From positions 1 to 30,941 of the forward strand of contig DDJR01000099.1 in the NCBI GenBank assembly GCA_002339135.1: a stretch of 30,941 bases of DNA, read 5' to 3'. Source of the stretch: Flavobacteriales bacterium UBA2619 (lineage in GTDB: Bacteria > Bacteroidota > Bacteroidia > Flavobacteriales_D > Sanyastnellaceae). Shown piece by piece: positions 15,858-24,358 of this stretch; within the stretch, counting starts at the first letter, position 1, and every line of letters starts with the position of its first letter. The notes beneath the pieces are model-generated. The model was not told the DNA's origin, ran no database searches, and saw only the letters and a program-made list of their open reading frames with translations. The position numbers and the translations under genes are program-made.

Positions 15858-18086
15858 TTACTCTTTCAAGCCCATGTTTTTCAATAAATTAGACGAAAAC
15901 TTGAGCATACTCGTAACCTCATCAGTGCGAGCAATGTGGAGATAATTAAAAATCATTAAAGCCTCTCCATTGCTTTCAATGTGGTGAATCTCGTTTTCTT
16001 CTAGAAAACGTATGAGGTCATCATTGAAAAAAGAACGTATGGCATCTTCGTCTTCTCCACTTAAGTTAAACTTCCCTGAGAATGTAGCGTGTTTCATAAA
16101 GTGAATATGCAGACTCGATTCAGAAAAAGCCCTCACACGATTGAAAATTTTATCGAAGAGTCCTTCCTTGTCAATGATAAATCTTGGGATGGTTGATGGC
16201 AACCGGACTACCTGAACAGTGGTTTGGTATATTTCGAGAGCCTGTAAGGCCCCTTCGTCAAACACAATGTCGGCAATCTCCCATTGAGCATTGCTGTCTT
16301 TGTCAAGTCCTTGCAGGGAATTGCTCTTCATTTCAATCGGGCGGGAATCGAAGAATCTAAAGTTTCTTAGATAAGAAGTGTTCCAATCGAGATCTCGTTC
16401 GAAAGACCAGCCATTGGAAATCGCCATCTTTTGCAAACGAATTTGACGCTGTGTGATTCGTTTTTTCACTGTTCCCGTAACAATTTTTAAGGCCCGATTG
16501 TGATTTGTTGAAGCGACATGGTTGTCAAGCCCAATTAGTTTTACGTGCCCACCATGGTTGTCATGTATACGCTTAAATTCGATCATGTTTTCCATAATTG
16601 AAAGGTCAACCAAACGTGTTTTCGACAAATCAATACGTACCGTCGAACCAATTGGAATTTCACTCAACAATTTATCAAGCTTCAAAGCATAGAGAAAATT
16701 GGCAATTCCTTTCAACTTAACATCGTAAGACCCGTTATCTAAACGATGCACTTTCGAACCTGAACTATAAATCATTTTAAAGAACGTCAGGAACCCTACC
16801 CTGGCTAACAACATGTGGGTGACAAGGGTAATCAAAATTCCACCTGTGATCCCATAGAGTAAATCTGTGAACAGCGTGATGATGAGCGTAGAGGACAGAA
16901 ACAACAATTGCTCTACACCCTGATCGTAGGCATGTTTAAAAACTTGAGGTGACGCCAATTTAAAGCCTGTATGAACTAAAATGGCAGCAAGCGCTGCTAG
17001 AGGAACACTTCTTAAAATAGGTGCCAAAAGAAGTACGAAAAGGATAAGGAAAATTCCATGATACAGATTTGACCACTTGGTCTTAGCATCACTGTTTACA
17101 TTTACTGTACTTCGAACAATCACAGTAATAATCGGAAGACCACCCAGTGCTCCAGATATCATCGTACTCATTCCTACACCCACAAGGTCCTTGTTGAGGT
17201 TTGTGGTTCGCTTGTAAGGGTCAAGTTTATCTACTGCCCGAGCACTGGCCAAGGTCTCTATCGAAGCAATCGTCGTGATGGATAATACTGTCAGCCAAAA
17301 AGCCATGGTCCCAATCATTGCAAAATCAGGATGCATAATACAATCTAGAGGATCGTCTGGAATATCAATCAACAACTGAGGACCTACTCCATATGAGTTT
17401 CCCCAAAAAGTAATGCTGTGCGCATTGAAAAAGTCAAATCCAAAAACCATAGGCAAGGCTAGAAGCAACACCCACATTGGCGCCGGAATCAATCGAATGA
17501 ATTTGTTGTTTATCTTCTTATAGAAAAGAAGAATTAAAACACCGACGAGTGCAACAAGAAACACAAAAGGGTTAGCCTCAGGAATTTTATAAAAAATATC
17601 TAAAAGATTTCCGACAACAGTGTCTGCGTCAGAGGTCGTACCCAGAGCATAAGGAGCCTGCTTGGCGATGATGATTACACCAATTGCCGCTAAAATTCCA
17701 TGAAGAACTGAAGAAGGCAACAACTTGGCAAAACGCCCCAGCTTTAAAACGCCCAATACAATCTGAATGGCACCCGAAACAACGATGGCTGCTAAGACAT
17801 AATTGATGTTGTTGTCTAGGGCTACAAGACCACCGAGAATAACCGCAATTAAACCGGCAGCGGGACCGTTAATAGCCAAGTGACCTCCTCGAAAGAACGT
17901 AGTTACTACCCCTCCAATAATGGCAGAAAGAACTCCAGCCATGGGTGACATCTCTGATGCAACGGCAATTCCTAAGGCCAATGGCAAGGCGACCAACGAC
18001 ACACTTATCGCAGCAAAAAGGTCATTGCGCCAATTTTCTTTCAGTCCTTTGAGTCCGTCATTGGGGATTGAATTGTTGGGATTCAT
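15858..18086 (-). CDS. SulP family anion transporter with STAS domain and C-terminal extension
   Basis: 742 residues. An SLC26/SulP membrane domain (about 15-435) has some 12-14 hydrophobic segments, beginning RNDLFAAISVSLVALPLALGIAVA, with the family stretch AINGPAAGLI (about 71-80) and ASIETLASARAVDKLD (about 274-289). A STAS domain follows (about 455-540; VRIDLSKTRLVDLSIMEN). The last ~190 residues (about 550-742) are an extra soluble region I cannot assign; it may be a second regulatory domain, as family members usually end soon after STAS. Substrate may be sulfate or bicarbonate; sequence alone does not say. It is monocistronic, converging on the DUF4197 gene. A 12-base direct repeat lies in its leader (18099-18122). 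Confidence 0.93.
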   Translation of the reverse strand: MNPNNSIPNDGLKGLKENWRNDLFAAISVSLVALPLALGIAVASEMSPMAGVLSAIIGGVVTTFFRGGHLAINGPAAGLIAVILGGLVALDNNINYVLAAIVVSGAIQIVLGVLKLGRFAKLLPSSVLHGILAAIGVIIIAKQAPYALGTTSDADTVVGNLLDIFYKIPEANPFVFLVALVGVLILLFYKKINNKFIRLIPAPMWVLLLALPMVFGFDFFNAHSITFWGNSYGVGPQLLIDIPDDPLDCIMHPDFAMIGTMAFWLTVLSITTIASIETLASARAVDKLDPYKRTTNLNKDLVGVGMSTMISGALGGLPIITVIVRSTVNVNSDAKTKWSNLYHGIFLILFVLLLAPILRSVPLAALAAILVHTGFKLASPQVFKHAYDQGVEQLLFLSSTLIITLFTDLLYGITGGILITLVTHMLLARVGFLTFFKMIYSSGSKVHRLDNGSYDVKLKGIANFLYALKLDKLLSEIPIGSTVRIDLSKTRLVDLSIMENMIEFKRIHDNHGGHVKLIGLDNHVASTNHNRALKIVTGTVKKRITQRQIRLQKMAISNGWSFERDLDWNTSYLRNFRFFDSRPIEMKSNSLQGLDKDSNAQWEIADIVFDEGALQALEIYQTTVQVVRLPSTIPRFIIDKEGLFDKIFNRVRAFSESSLHIHFMKHATFSGKFNLSGEDEDAIRSFFNDDLIRFLEENEIHHIESNGEALMIFNYLHIARTDEVTSMLKFSSNLLKNMGLKE

Positions 18087-18098
18087 AGAGTAGATAAA

Positions 18099-18122
18099 TG
18101 TTTAATGTTGTGTTTAATGTTC
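18099..18122 (-). repeat. Tandem 12-base direct repeat upstream of the SulP gene
   Basis: Two adjacent copies of TGTTTAATGTTG/C (18099-18110 and 18111-18122 on the plus strand) match at 11 of 12 bases. They end 13 bases before the SulP start codon, in the leader or promoter, so they could be an operator or simply AT-rich sequence duplicated by slippage. Confidence 0.5.
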
Positions 18123-18763
18123 TTGTTTTACTTGCATTAACAGCAGAAAATCTGAACCTTAAAACAACAGATTTGAGCGATGACATGAACCGATGTAACA
18201 AGATACAAAAAAACCTAACAAATGCAGCAGGCTCAATGTTCAATCAAATAAAGATTGATAGATTTAACGACATGAAAGTTATTTGCTGTACTGCCAGAAA
18301 AGATTAAAGCCCACATCCAACGACAAAGAATAGATCAAAGGGAGTTGTGGTAGAAATCTCATTTTCAACTTTTGTTGGTTCAGGAAATCCGAAATAATTG
18401 GAATTGCTTTGAGTAACACCCTAGCCAAGAATGTGAAAAAGGGCAGTGACATCAAAATGAGTTTCTGCTTGTTTCTTTTTAGTAATTGTTAAGAATCTAC
18501 CCCCCAACTCCGGCACTTTCCAAGACACCAGCATGGGCTTCACACCTAACTGAACTCACAAAATCAATGTGTGTTTTCTCAAACACAATTGCATTGTCCC
18601 TGTTGCTAATTTTTGAGCTTGCGCAACACTAGAAAAGAGTGAAATAGTCAGGATAGGTCAATCACCTCAGCTGATTCATTGACGCTTGTTTTCACTGATT
18701 TAAAAAAAACAGTCATTCACGCGAGCCACACTGAAGAAGTGAAAACACAACTGAGTCGCAATG
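18123..18763. other. Gene-poor stretch with a possible decayed minus-strand gene
   Basis: No intact gene with convincing signals is visible. On the minus strand one frame from 18657 to the TAA at 18304 encodes about 117 codons with only two internal stops (TGA at 18558-18556, TAG at 18423-18421). It starts with a signal-peptide-like segment (PILTISLFSSVAQAQ) and ends with protein-like text (NYFGFPEPTKVENE). This may be the remnant of a small secreted-protein gene; there is no start codon for it, and the family is not recognised. A shorter overlapping frame in the same area (18452-18279, 57 codons, hydrophobic) is probably chance. An inverted 10-base repeat TGTTTTCACT/AGTGAAAACA (18687-18696, 18738-18747) is also present. 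Confidence 0.3.
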
Positions 18764-18871
18764 TTATTTTCTTTTGGTTGACTTTTTCTCAGGACCAACA
18801 ACAGCATAGCGAAACCCTAGACCAAACAACAAGGTGATTAATCCAGCAAAATACGGAATGAAATCAATCAT
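18764..18871 (-). CDS. Tiny membrane protein (35 aa)
   Basis: 35 residues: MIDFIPYFAGLITLLFGLGF, then RYAVVGPEKK and a basic tail (STKRK). One hydrophobic helix (about 5-20) followed by a positively charged end suggests a single-span inner-membrane protein with the C terminus in the cytoplasm. Its start codon lies inside the last codons of the 59-codon gene upstream (overlap of 8 bases at 18864-18871), a typical sign of translational coupling. No family recognised; small single-span proteins of this kind are often accessory subunits of larger membrane complexes, but which one is unknown. Too short for ordinary gene finders. Confidence 0.5.
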   Translation of the reverse strand: MIDFIPYFAGLITLLFGLGFRYAVVGPEKKSTKRK

Positions 18872-19043
18872 TTTTGTTTATTAAGTGTAAGTATATTCCA
18901 AAGCACAATATAGAGGGAACCCAAAGACCTAAAAAGATCGCTTGACTTTCGTGTCCATTAAAAAATAAAATTTCAGAAAAAACAAGTGAAAGCATCGCTG
19001 CGATAAATAGCAACTTGTCTGTGATGTTAAATTTATTAAACAT
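18864..19043 (-). CDS. Small membrane protein (59 aa) overlapping the next gene
   Basis: 59 residues: a short polar start (MFNKFNITDK), a first hydrophobic helix (about 11-28, LLFIAAMLSLVFSEILFF), a short polar loop (NGHESQ) and a second helix (about 35-55, AIFLGLWVPSILCFGIYLHL), ending INKND. The layout is a two-helix hairpin in the inner membrane, both ends likely cytoplasmic. The stop (TGA) overlaps the start of the 35-residue gene. The amphipathic balance and charge placement look like a real membrane protein rather than a chance frame. Function unknown; the next gene downstream on this strand with a known role is the SulP transporter, but about 680 bases of gene-poor DNA lie between, so a link is speculative. 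Confidence 0.55.
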   Translation of the reverse strand: MFNKFNITDKLLFIAAMLSLVFSEILFFNGHESQAIFLGLWVPSILCFGIYLHLINKND

Positions 19044-19436
19044 GTATTATTATGATTTTCTCACTCATCCTATGGCTCTTTAATGTCGCCCCGTTTTTTA
19101 TGTGGTTTCTGGCCTCCAATTTCGAAATTCAAATGTACACTCTTTTTGTCTTTCATCTGTACTAACAATAGCATACTATTCACCAGTTATAAAAGATAAC
19201 ACAACGAATATACTCAAAAAATGGACAATAGAAATGCAAAAATTAAATTCGGAAGACATTGAATATTCCAGCACGCTTCATCCTACTTGAGAATATCTTG
19301 TGCACCTTCGTACCCTATACAAACTTTCTTCTCACATCACGTATTTGCGAGTTAGCTAGACCAAGATTTCTAGCGTCCCATTTAGCAAAGAAGTACAAAA
19401 AATAGATGTCTGCTTGCGCTCGATTTTAGCTGTTGA
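19044..19436. other. Intergenic stretch with a possible frameshifted small plus-strand gene
   Basis: A plus-strand frame from ATG 19052 to TAA 19165 encodes 37 hydrophobic residues (MIFSLILWLFNVAPFFMWFL...). A second plus-strand frame covering the following bases up to a stop at 19288-19290 continues with ~45 polar residues (SPVIKDNTTNILKKW...). Joined by one frameshift near 19155-19165 they would make a ~80-residue protein with an N-terminal membrane helix. However, ATG 19052 is only 8 bases from the start of the divergent 59-codon gene, leaving no promoter space, so this may be chance. Nothing else is recognised up to the crotonase gene end. Confidence 0.25.
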
Positions 19437-20249
19437 TTAATCATCAAATTGAGGCAGACGTTTATCCACAGCAGCTTGAAAGGCCTCTGTTAAATCTTCT
19501 GAAAGCAGCATAGAAGCATTCCAAGTAGACATGTAATTTAATGAATCCTCCACTGAATGTTCTCGGGAATAATGCAGAATATCCTTCGTTCCTCGAATAG
19601 ACAAAGGTGATTTAGATGCTATTGTGGCTGCAATTTTTAAGACATCATTCATCAGGATCTTCTTTGATGGATAACAGTGATTTACCAAACCAATGTTTTT
19701 TGCTTCTGGCCCAAACACTTTCCGCCCAGTGTAAGCCATTTCTGCTGCCATCCCAGGGGATATTATTTTAGGCAAACGCTGCAAGGTACCCAGGTCGGCG
19801 ACCATTCCTAAATCGATTTCTTTTATCGTAAAATAGGCATCTTCAGAACAATACCGCATATCACACGCTGTTGCAATATCCACACCACCACCGACACATC
19901 CTTTGTGAATAGCAGCCAGTACAGGTTTTGAACATTGTTCAATAGCTGAGATTGATTGTTGAAGTGTTAAAATAAATTCTCTCACTTTTTCACTGCGTTT
20001 TCCCTGACAAGAAAGATCTTTCAATTTGTTGATCGACATCAACAATTCTAAGTCAATGCCTGCACAAAAGTGCTTGCCTTCACCCGCAAGAATGACTACC
20101 CTGACACGATCATTCTTAGAAAGAGCAGTGAAAATAGTTTTCAGTTCACTCCATGCCTCCATGTGGAGAGAATTTGCTTTTGATGGTCTATTGAAATAGA
20201 CTTGAGCGATTTTATGCTCTATCTCAACTTTAAAATACTTGCTGTTCAT
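19437..20249 (-). CDS. Enoyl-CoA hydratase/isomerase family protein, dienoyl-CoA isomerase (ECH1)-like
   Basis: 270 residues, a single crotonase fold. The oxyanion-hole motifs are HFCAGIDLELL (about 60-70) and KGCVGGGVDIATACDMRY (about 116-133). Three acidic residues occupy the spacing known for delta(3,5)-delta(2,4)-dienoyl-CoA isomerase: D124, E144 in TIKEIDLG and D152 in VADLGTLQRLPK, so this activity in beta-oxidation of unsaturated acids is the best guess; general enoyl-CoA hydratases lack the D152-type residue. The family ending (SPLSIRGTKDIL, then WNASML) also fits. It starts 40 bases after the rlmF stop on the same strand. No other beta-oxidation gene is near. Confidence 0.85.
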   Translation of the reverse strand: MNSKYFKVEIEHKIAQVYFNRPSKANSLHMEAWSELKTIFTALSKNDRVRVVILAGEGKHFCAGIDLELLMSINKLKDLSCQGKRSEKVREFILTLQQSISAIEQCSKPVLAAIHKGCVGGGVDIATACDMRYCSEDAYFTIKEIDLGMVADLGTLQRLPKIISPGMAAEMAYTGRKVFGPEAKNIGLVNHCYPSKKILMNDVLKIAATIASKSPLSIRGTKDILHYSREHSVEDSLNYMSTWNASMLLSEDLTEAFQAAVDKRLPQFDD

Positions 20250-20289
20250 CTTTTTTTTTCATTCAATGTCCTCAATAAAAGCACATGAC

Positions 20290-21261
20290 CTATGAGGTTT
20301 GTATGTGCCATCTGGCTTCCCTCCATTCTTTTTGTTTGACAACTGAAAGAAAAGTCCAAGCTACAATTCTACTTGATTTATTTCCTGTTCCAAGAGGGAT
20401 TGTAGTTTGCTGAATCGCCCCAATATGATCTAACATTTTATAAATACCTTTAAGATTCGATTGTTTAGATACCAAAGTTGAAAACCAGTAACCGTTTTCA
20501 GAAAACTCTTTGCTTTCTTCAATCAAGGTCTGAATAAATTTGTATTCTCCCCCATCACAGATTAATTCACTGCTTATTCCAGAAAAATTGAGTTGAGGAG
20601 TTTTCATGTTCTTGCCCGAAAGATTGCGTATTTTTCTCCGGCTACTTTTCTGAGCCTCTGCAAGAGAGGAATGAAAAGGAGGATTGCATATGATCAAATC
20701 GATTTTGTCGCCTTTGCTGACAATACCATGTAGAATGTCTTTCGAGTTTTTTTGCAAACGACATTCTATTCTGTTTTTTAAGGTGGAGTTAGAATTGACG
20801 ATGCTTTGAGCAGAAGCTATCGATTTGGGATCGATGTCAGATCCGATAAATTTCCAACCGTATTCTGTAACGCCAACAATTGGATAAATGCAGCTGGCCC
20901 CAAGACCTATATCCAGACAGGTTATTTTATCTCCAGTGGGAATGGTCCCCAAATTATTATCGCCCAACAAATCAGCTACATGATGAATATAATCTGCCCT
21001 TCCCGGGATAGGGGGACATAAATTCTCATCAGGAAATTCCCAACTTGAAATGCCATAATAGCAATTGAGTAAGGCTTGATTTAAGACCTTCACAGAAAGT
21101 GGGTTTGAAAAATCAATTGACTGTTCTCCTGTTTTGTTGGATATAATGTGGTTTTTTAATTCCGGATTGGAAGCAGTTAACGAGGTGAAATCGTATTTTT
21201 CTCTGTTTTTATTTCGAAAATGCAACCTAAATTTTTCTTGTTTGTTTTTTTCTAATGACAT
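20290..21261 (-). CDS. rlmF: 23S rRNA (adenine(1618)-N(6))-methyltransferase RlmF
   Basis: 323 residues. RlmF (YbiN) methylates N6 of A1618 in 23S rRNA using SAM. The N terminus has the conserved ASNPELKNHI region (about 30-39) and SWEFPDENLCPPIPGRADYIHH (about 73-94); the SAM-binding motif is CLDIGLGASCIYPI (about 115-128), SDIDP follows at 141-145, and the N6-adenine motif NPPFHSS is at 193-199. These three together are characteristic of the family. The gene lies between the crotonase and the GNAT gene on the same strand, with short gaps (54 bases upstream). Confidence 0.93.
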   Translation of the reverse strand: MSLEKNKQEKFRLHFRNKNREKYDFTSLTASNPELKNHIISNKTGEQSIDFSNPLSVKVLNQALLNCYYGISSWEFPDENLCPPIPGRADYIHHVADLLGDNNLGTIPTGDKITCLDIGLGASCIYPIVGVTEYGWKFIGSDIDPKSIASAQSIVNSNSTLKNRIECRLQKNSKDILHGIVSKGDKIDLIICNPPFHSSLAEAQKSSRRKIRNLSGKNMKTPQLNFSGISSELICDGGEYKFIQTLIEESKEFSENGYWFSTLVSKQSNLKGIYKMLDHIGAIQQTTIPLGTGNKSSRIVAWTFLSVVKQKEWREARWHIQTS

Positions 21262-21315
21262 TCTATACTGTGATTACAGGTTGTTAAAAATACAAACAAT
21301 GGGCGTATTCTGGTT

Positions 21316-21864
21316 TTAATTGGATCCTATATTTTCAAGTTCGAATACAATGTTTGATGGGTTTTCGCTATCTATTCTATCCTCATTGTGACGGAATCTG
21401 TGTTTCATTAACAGTTTAATAGAGGGTTCATTTAGAGCGTGTGTACAAGCCTCAATTGATTCAAGATGCAAGTCATGGAAACCAAAATCGACAATCGCCT
21501 TCAGGGCTTCATTCATGAACCCTTTGTGTTGAAATTGAGGGTCTAAATCATATCCTACTTCTGCAGTTTTGTTGTGGTGAGAAAAATTCCACAAACAAAT
21601 TGTGCCTATGATTGGGGTTTCTTGTTTTAAAGCAATACCCCAAGTAATAGAGTGATTTGCTTCTATACAACTGTCCAATTCAGTGATTAAAATGCGCGCA
21701 TCAGAGATGTTCTTGGTTTTTCTATGTTCAGGTCTTTCTATAAATTCAGTAACCTTCGCATCAGTCCGCAAAAACAGAATAACTTCACAATCTGACGCAT
21801 TTATTTTTCGTAAAAAAAGTCTTTGAGTTCTTCGTTCTGGAAAAGGCGTAAAGTTCTTTGTCAT
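21316..21864 (-). CDS. GNAT family N-acetyltransferase (RimJ/RimL-like)
   Basis: 182 residues. The pattern TQRLFLRKINASDCEVI near the start and the acetyl-CoA-binding region VGYDLDPQFQHKGFMNEALKAIVDFGF (about 104-130) place it in the RimJ/RimL-type GNAT group, where the Q/R-x-x-G-x-G/A signature is represented by QHKGFMNEA. The later segment ACTHALNEPSIKLLMKHRF is also typical. Such enzymes acetylate protein N termini or small amines; substrate unknown. It is on the minus strand between trmL (60 bases) and rlmF (54 bases). Confidence 0.85.
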   Translation of the reverse strand: MTKNFTPFPERRTQRLFLRKINASDCEVILFLRTDAKVTEFIERPEHRKTKNISDARILITELDSCIEANHSITWGIALKQETPIIGTICLWNFSHHNKTAEVGYDLDPQFQHKGFMNEALKAIVDFGFHDLHLESIEACTHALNEPSIKLLMKHRFRHNEDRIDSENPSNIVFELENIGSN

Positions 21865-21924
21865 TTTGTTTTTAGATGGTTGAGAACACTAAGTCGAAAT
21901 ATCCATTTGACACAGCTTAGAAAC

Positions 21925-22380
21925 TCATGTTGGTAGATTTCGCAGACCGTCATACACCACAATACTTACGGCATTCGCTAAGTTTAAGCTTCTGACATGA
22001 GAACTGTAAATAGGGATTTGATATGTCTTTCCTAGATTTTCAGCGAGGATATTTTGCGGCAAACCCTCCGACTCTTTTCCGAAAACAAGAAACATCCCTT
22101 CCTCATAGTCAATTGAACAGTAATTTTTCTCTCCTGAGCTGGAAAGAAAAACCATGTTTTCATTTTTATTTCTTGAGAAAAACTCCTCCAATCCCTCATA
22201 TACTTTTACCGTGAGGTGTTTCCAGTAATCCAATCCAGCTCGTTTTAATCTTGCGTCACTGATGTCAAATCCAAATGGTTTGACCAAATGCAATACAGAT
22301 CCTGACGCCAAACTCAGTCGACCAATGTTGCCTGTATTCATTGGTATTTCGGGTTCTATTAGAACAATGTTAAATCCCAT
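21925..22380 (-). CDS. trmL: tRNA (cytidine(34)-2'-O)-methyltransferase TrmL
   Basis: 151 residues, the short SPOUT form without an N-terminal extension. Motif 1 is EIPMNTGNIGRLSLASG (about 11-27), motif 2 FGKESEGLP (about 104-112), and motif 3 HVRSLNLANAVSIVVYDGLRN (about 128-148), which form the SAM-binding trefoil knot. KRAGLDYWKHL is also characteristic of TrmL, which methylates the wobble nucleotide of tRNA-Leu isoacceptors. The next minus-strand gene upstream ends 186 bases away with no clear promoter or terminator seen in between. Confidence 0.93.
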   Translation of the reverse strand: MGFNIVLIEPEIPMNTGNIGRLSLASGSVLHLVKPFGFDISDARLKRAGLDYWKHLTVKVYEGLEEFFSRNKNENMVFLSSSGEKNYCSIDYEEGMFLVFGKESEGLPQNILAENLGKTYQIPIYSSHVRSLNLANAVSIVVYDGLRNLPT

Positions 22381-22567
22381 TCAATTTCATTTTTAGAAGA
22401 TGTCATTACTTGCATCGTTCTTTGTTATTTTTATTCCAATCTGTATTGAAAATGAAATGATCAAGGTTGCACAAACATCTTCATCTGTTAGGTTGGTTCC
22501 ACATGTATTTTACATGAAGCCTGGATGTCTTTTCTAAACGTTATTTTAACTATGCTTTTCGCCTTCG

Positions 22568-24283
22568 TTAATTTTTAATGATCTTGTATTCAAATATTTC
22601 GACACTGTTTTTATCACGAAGAAGAATAGAATATAATCCCGCATTAAAATACGATAAGTCTATTAAATTTAAACTATTCGACTTTGAGTGTATCTGCTTT
22701 CCTTGTTGCGTAAATATGGACAAGTCAAAATCTGACATACCCACGATGTTGATAAATCCGTTTGTGGGATTCGGATAAATAGAAATGTTTGCATCCGAAG
22801 ACTGATTTATGCCTGTCGTGGAGTCATCTTCATCTGCTCCACAATCAACAATTCCATTAAAAACTCTCAAATCACCGTCAATATCAGTTTCTCCGGGGGA
22901 GCTCACAAAAGAAGGGTTTCCTGAATCTATTCCAGGAGAAGCCGCCGTAAGATGGAGGTCTGGAACAGATGTGTTGTCAAATTGCGGGTCACTAAATAAT
23001 GAATGTGAGTCCTGATTTGTGGCCATTTGATAATTTAAAAAACCAGAATAACTAGAACCCTCATAGTCAAACTCCTCACTTCCATTCAGATAAAACTGAT
23101 TGTAATCTAAAGATAAATTTACAGACCCAACATCGTCAACATATAAGACAAGATTAGAAGAGTTCGTAGCATAGAAGATGTTGTTCTCTAAGCTACAGTT
23201 TTCTGTATAGGTGATAGTTAGTTCTCCTGTTACACCTCCTACACCACTGTCATTAGTATCATTGTCATAACAACTGTTGTTTGAAAAACTACAGTCTATT
23301 ACTTTTCCCGACCCCAAAGGAAAATCGAATCCTCCTATGGCCAAGGCAGCATCGTCATTTTCATAAATAATGTTGTTTCTAACCTGGATATCTGAAGTTG
23401 TCTTGCCTATGTTTTCACATCCGACCTCTATTCCCCATTGGTTTTTATAGACCGTGTTGTTTTCAATAACAATATCTTTTCCACCATCTACATAGATTCC
23501 CCCAGCAGTAGCATAAGGAGATTTACAATTGTACACCGTATTGTGTTTTACGATTCCGTTTCTAGCCTGATCGTTGCTGCTGGCCGTTCCTTCATGACCA
23601 ATAATATCAATTCCTATATTGGAAATGTCATGTACGATGTTGTTCGTGATGTCAAAACCATTTACATTTCCGTTTACAGCCAAGCCTTCGCTAAAACCAG
23701 TGCGGCTGTCTAGAACAACATTGCCGTCAATGATGAGTCCCGAAATAGCATGATTGGCATTCGAGCCATACACGATAATAGGCTGACTGTTGGTACTTGG
23801 AGTAGCTGAATCACTCGAGTTGGTAGAAAAATTAATGTTGCTAATTGTATTGTCTCGTATTTCGATGTTCTGGCAATTTCCTTCAACAATAATCCCTTGG
23901 GCGTCTAGCTGTTCATTGTTGGTAAGGAAAAGCCCTTTAATGACAATGAAACTTTGATCAAAAATACCAACGATGGCATCAGGCCAAGAAACCCCTGTTC
24001 CATCTAGGGTGACTAAATCATCATTGTAATTTTGAAAAGTGATCATGTTTTCAGGGGTACCTGAAACATTGACTTCAACCTTTTCATAATAAATTCCAGC
24101 TAAAATATTCACAAAACTATTTGGAGTTGCATTGTCCATCGAATATTGTATCGTTCCCCATGCTTCTGCAATGGTTGTCCCGCTGTTTGAATTGCTGCCC
24201 GAATTAGAAACATAATAGTTTGTTTGAGAGGTGCAATGAAAAGCGATGACAAATGTGAGTGTTAAAAAAAATATGTGCTTCAT
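22568..24283 (-). CDS. Secreted right-handed beta-helix protein with T9SS type A sorting domain
   Basis: 571 residues from ATG 24283, chosen because it puts the signal peptide MKHIFFLTLTFVIAFHCTSQ at the start (an ATG nine codons upstream is in frame). Residues about 22-60 (YYVSNSGSNSNSGTT...AWGTIQ) resemble the start of DUF1565-type and pectate-lyase-like helices; then follow many beta-helix coils with repeated N-N/D-T-V or I-x-N-N patterns (about 80-400). A choice-of-anchor Q-like segment (SPGIDSGNP, DIDGDLRVFNG, VDCGADE, about 440-485) follows, and the last ~75 residues (SIYPNPTNGFINI, GLYSILLRD) are a T9SS type A sorting domain. Likely a surface or secreted polysaccharide-acting or binding protein; no catalytic residues identified. 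Confidence 0.87.
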   Translation of the reverse strand: MKHIFFLTLTFVIAFHCTSQTNYYVSNSGSNSNSGTTIAEAWGTIQYSMDNATPNSFVNILAGIYYEKVEVNVSGTPENMITFQNYNDDLVTLDGTGVSWPDAIVGIFDQSFIVIKGLFLTNNEQLDAQGIIVEGNCQNIEIRDNTISNINFSTNSSDSATPSTNSQPIIVYGSNANHAISGLIIDGNVVLDSRTGFSEGLAVNGNVNGFDITNNIVHDISNIGIDIIGHEGTASSNDQARNGIVKHNTVYNCKSPYATAGGIYVDGGKDIVIENNTVYKNQWGIEVGCENIGKTTSDIQVRNNIIYENDDAALAIGGFDFPLGSGKVIDCSFSNNSCYDNDTNDSGVGGVTGELTITYTENCSLENNIFYATNSSNLVLYVDDVGSVNLSLDYNQFYLNGSEEFDYEGSSYSGFLNYQMATNQDSHSLFSDPQFDNTSVPDLHLTAASPGIDSGNPSFVSSPGETDIDGDLRVFNGIVDCGADEDDSTTGINQSSDANISIYPNPTNGFINIVGMSDFDLSIFTQQGKQIHSKSNSLNLIDLSYFNAGLYSILLRDKNSVEIFEYKIIKN

Positions 24284-24358
24284 TTCTGATGAATGGTGTG
24301 TTTTACCCAAAAGCTCGCGGTGCGCGCTCAGCCCTTTGATGCAGTTAATCTATTGTCG

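Noticed and set aside
18098..18307. A 69-codon plus-strand frame beginning just before the SulP gene's start region
   Set aside because: It runs through the SulP leader, starts within the direct repeat and has no recognisable features or supporting ribosome binding site.
18279..18452. A 57-codon hydrophobic minus-strand frame
   Set aside because: It overlaps the better-looking decayed frame, has no ribosome binding site and its composition could arise by chance from AT-rich DNA.
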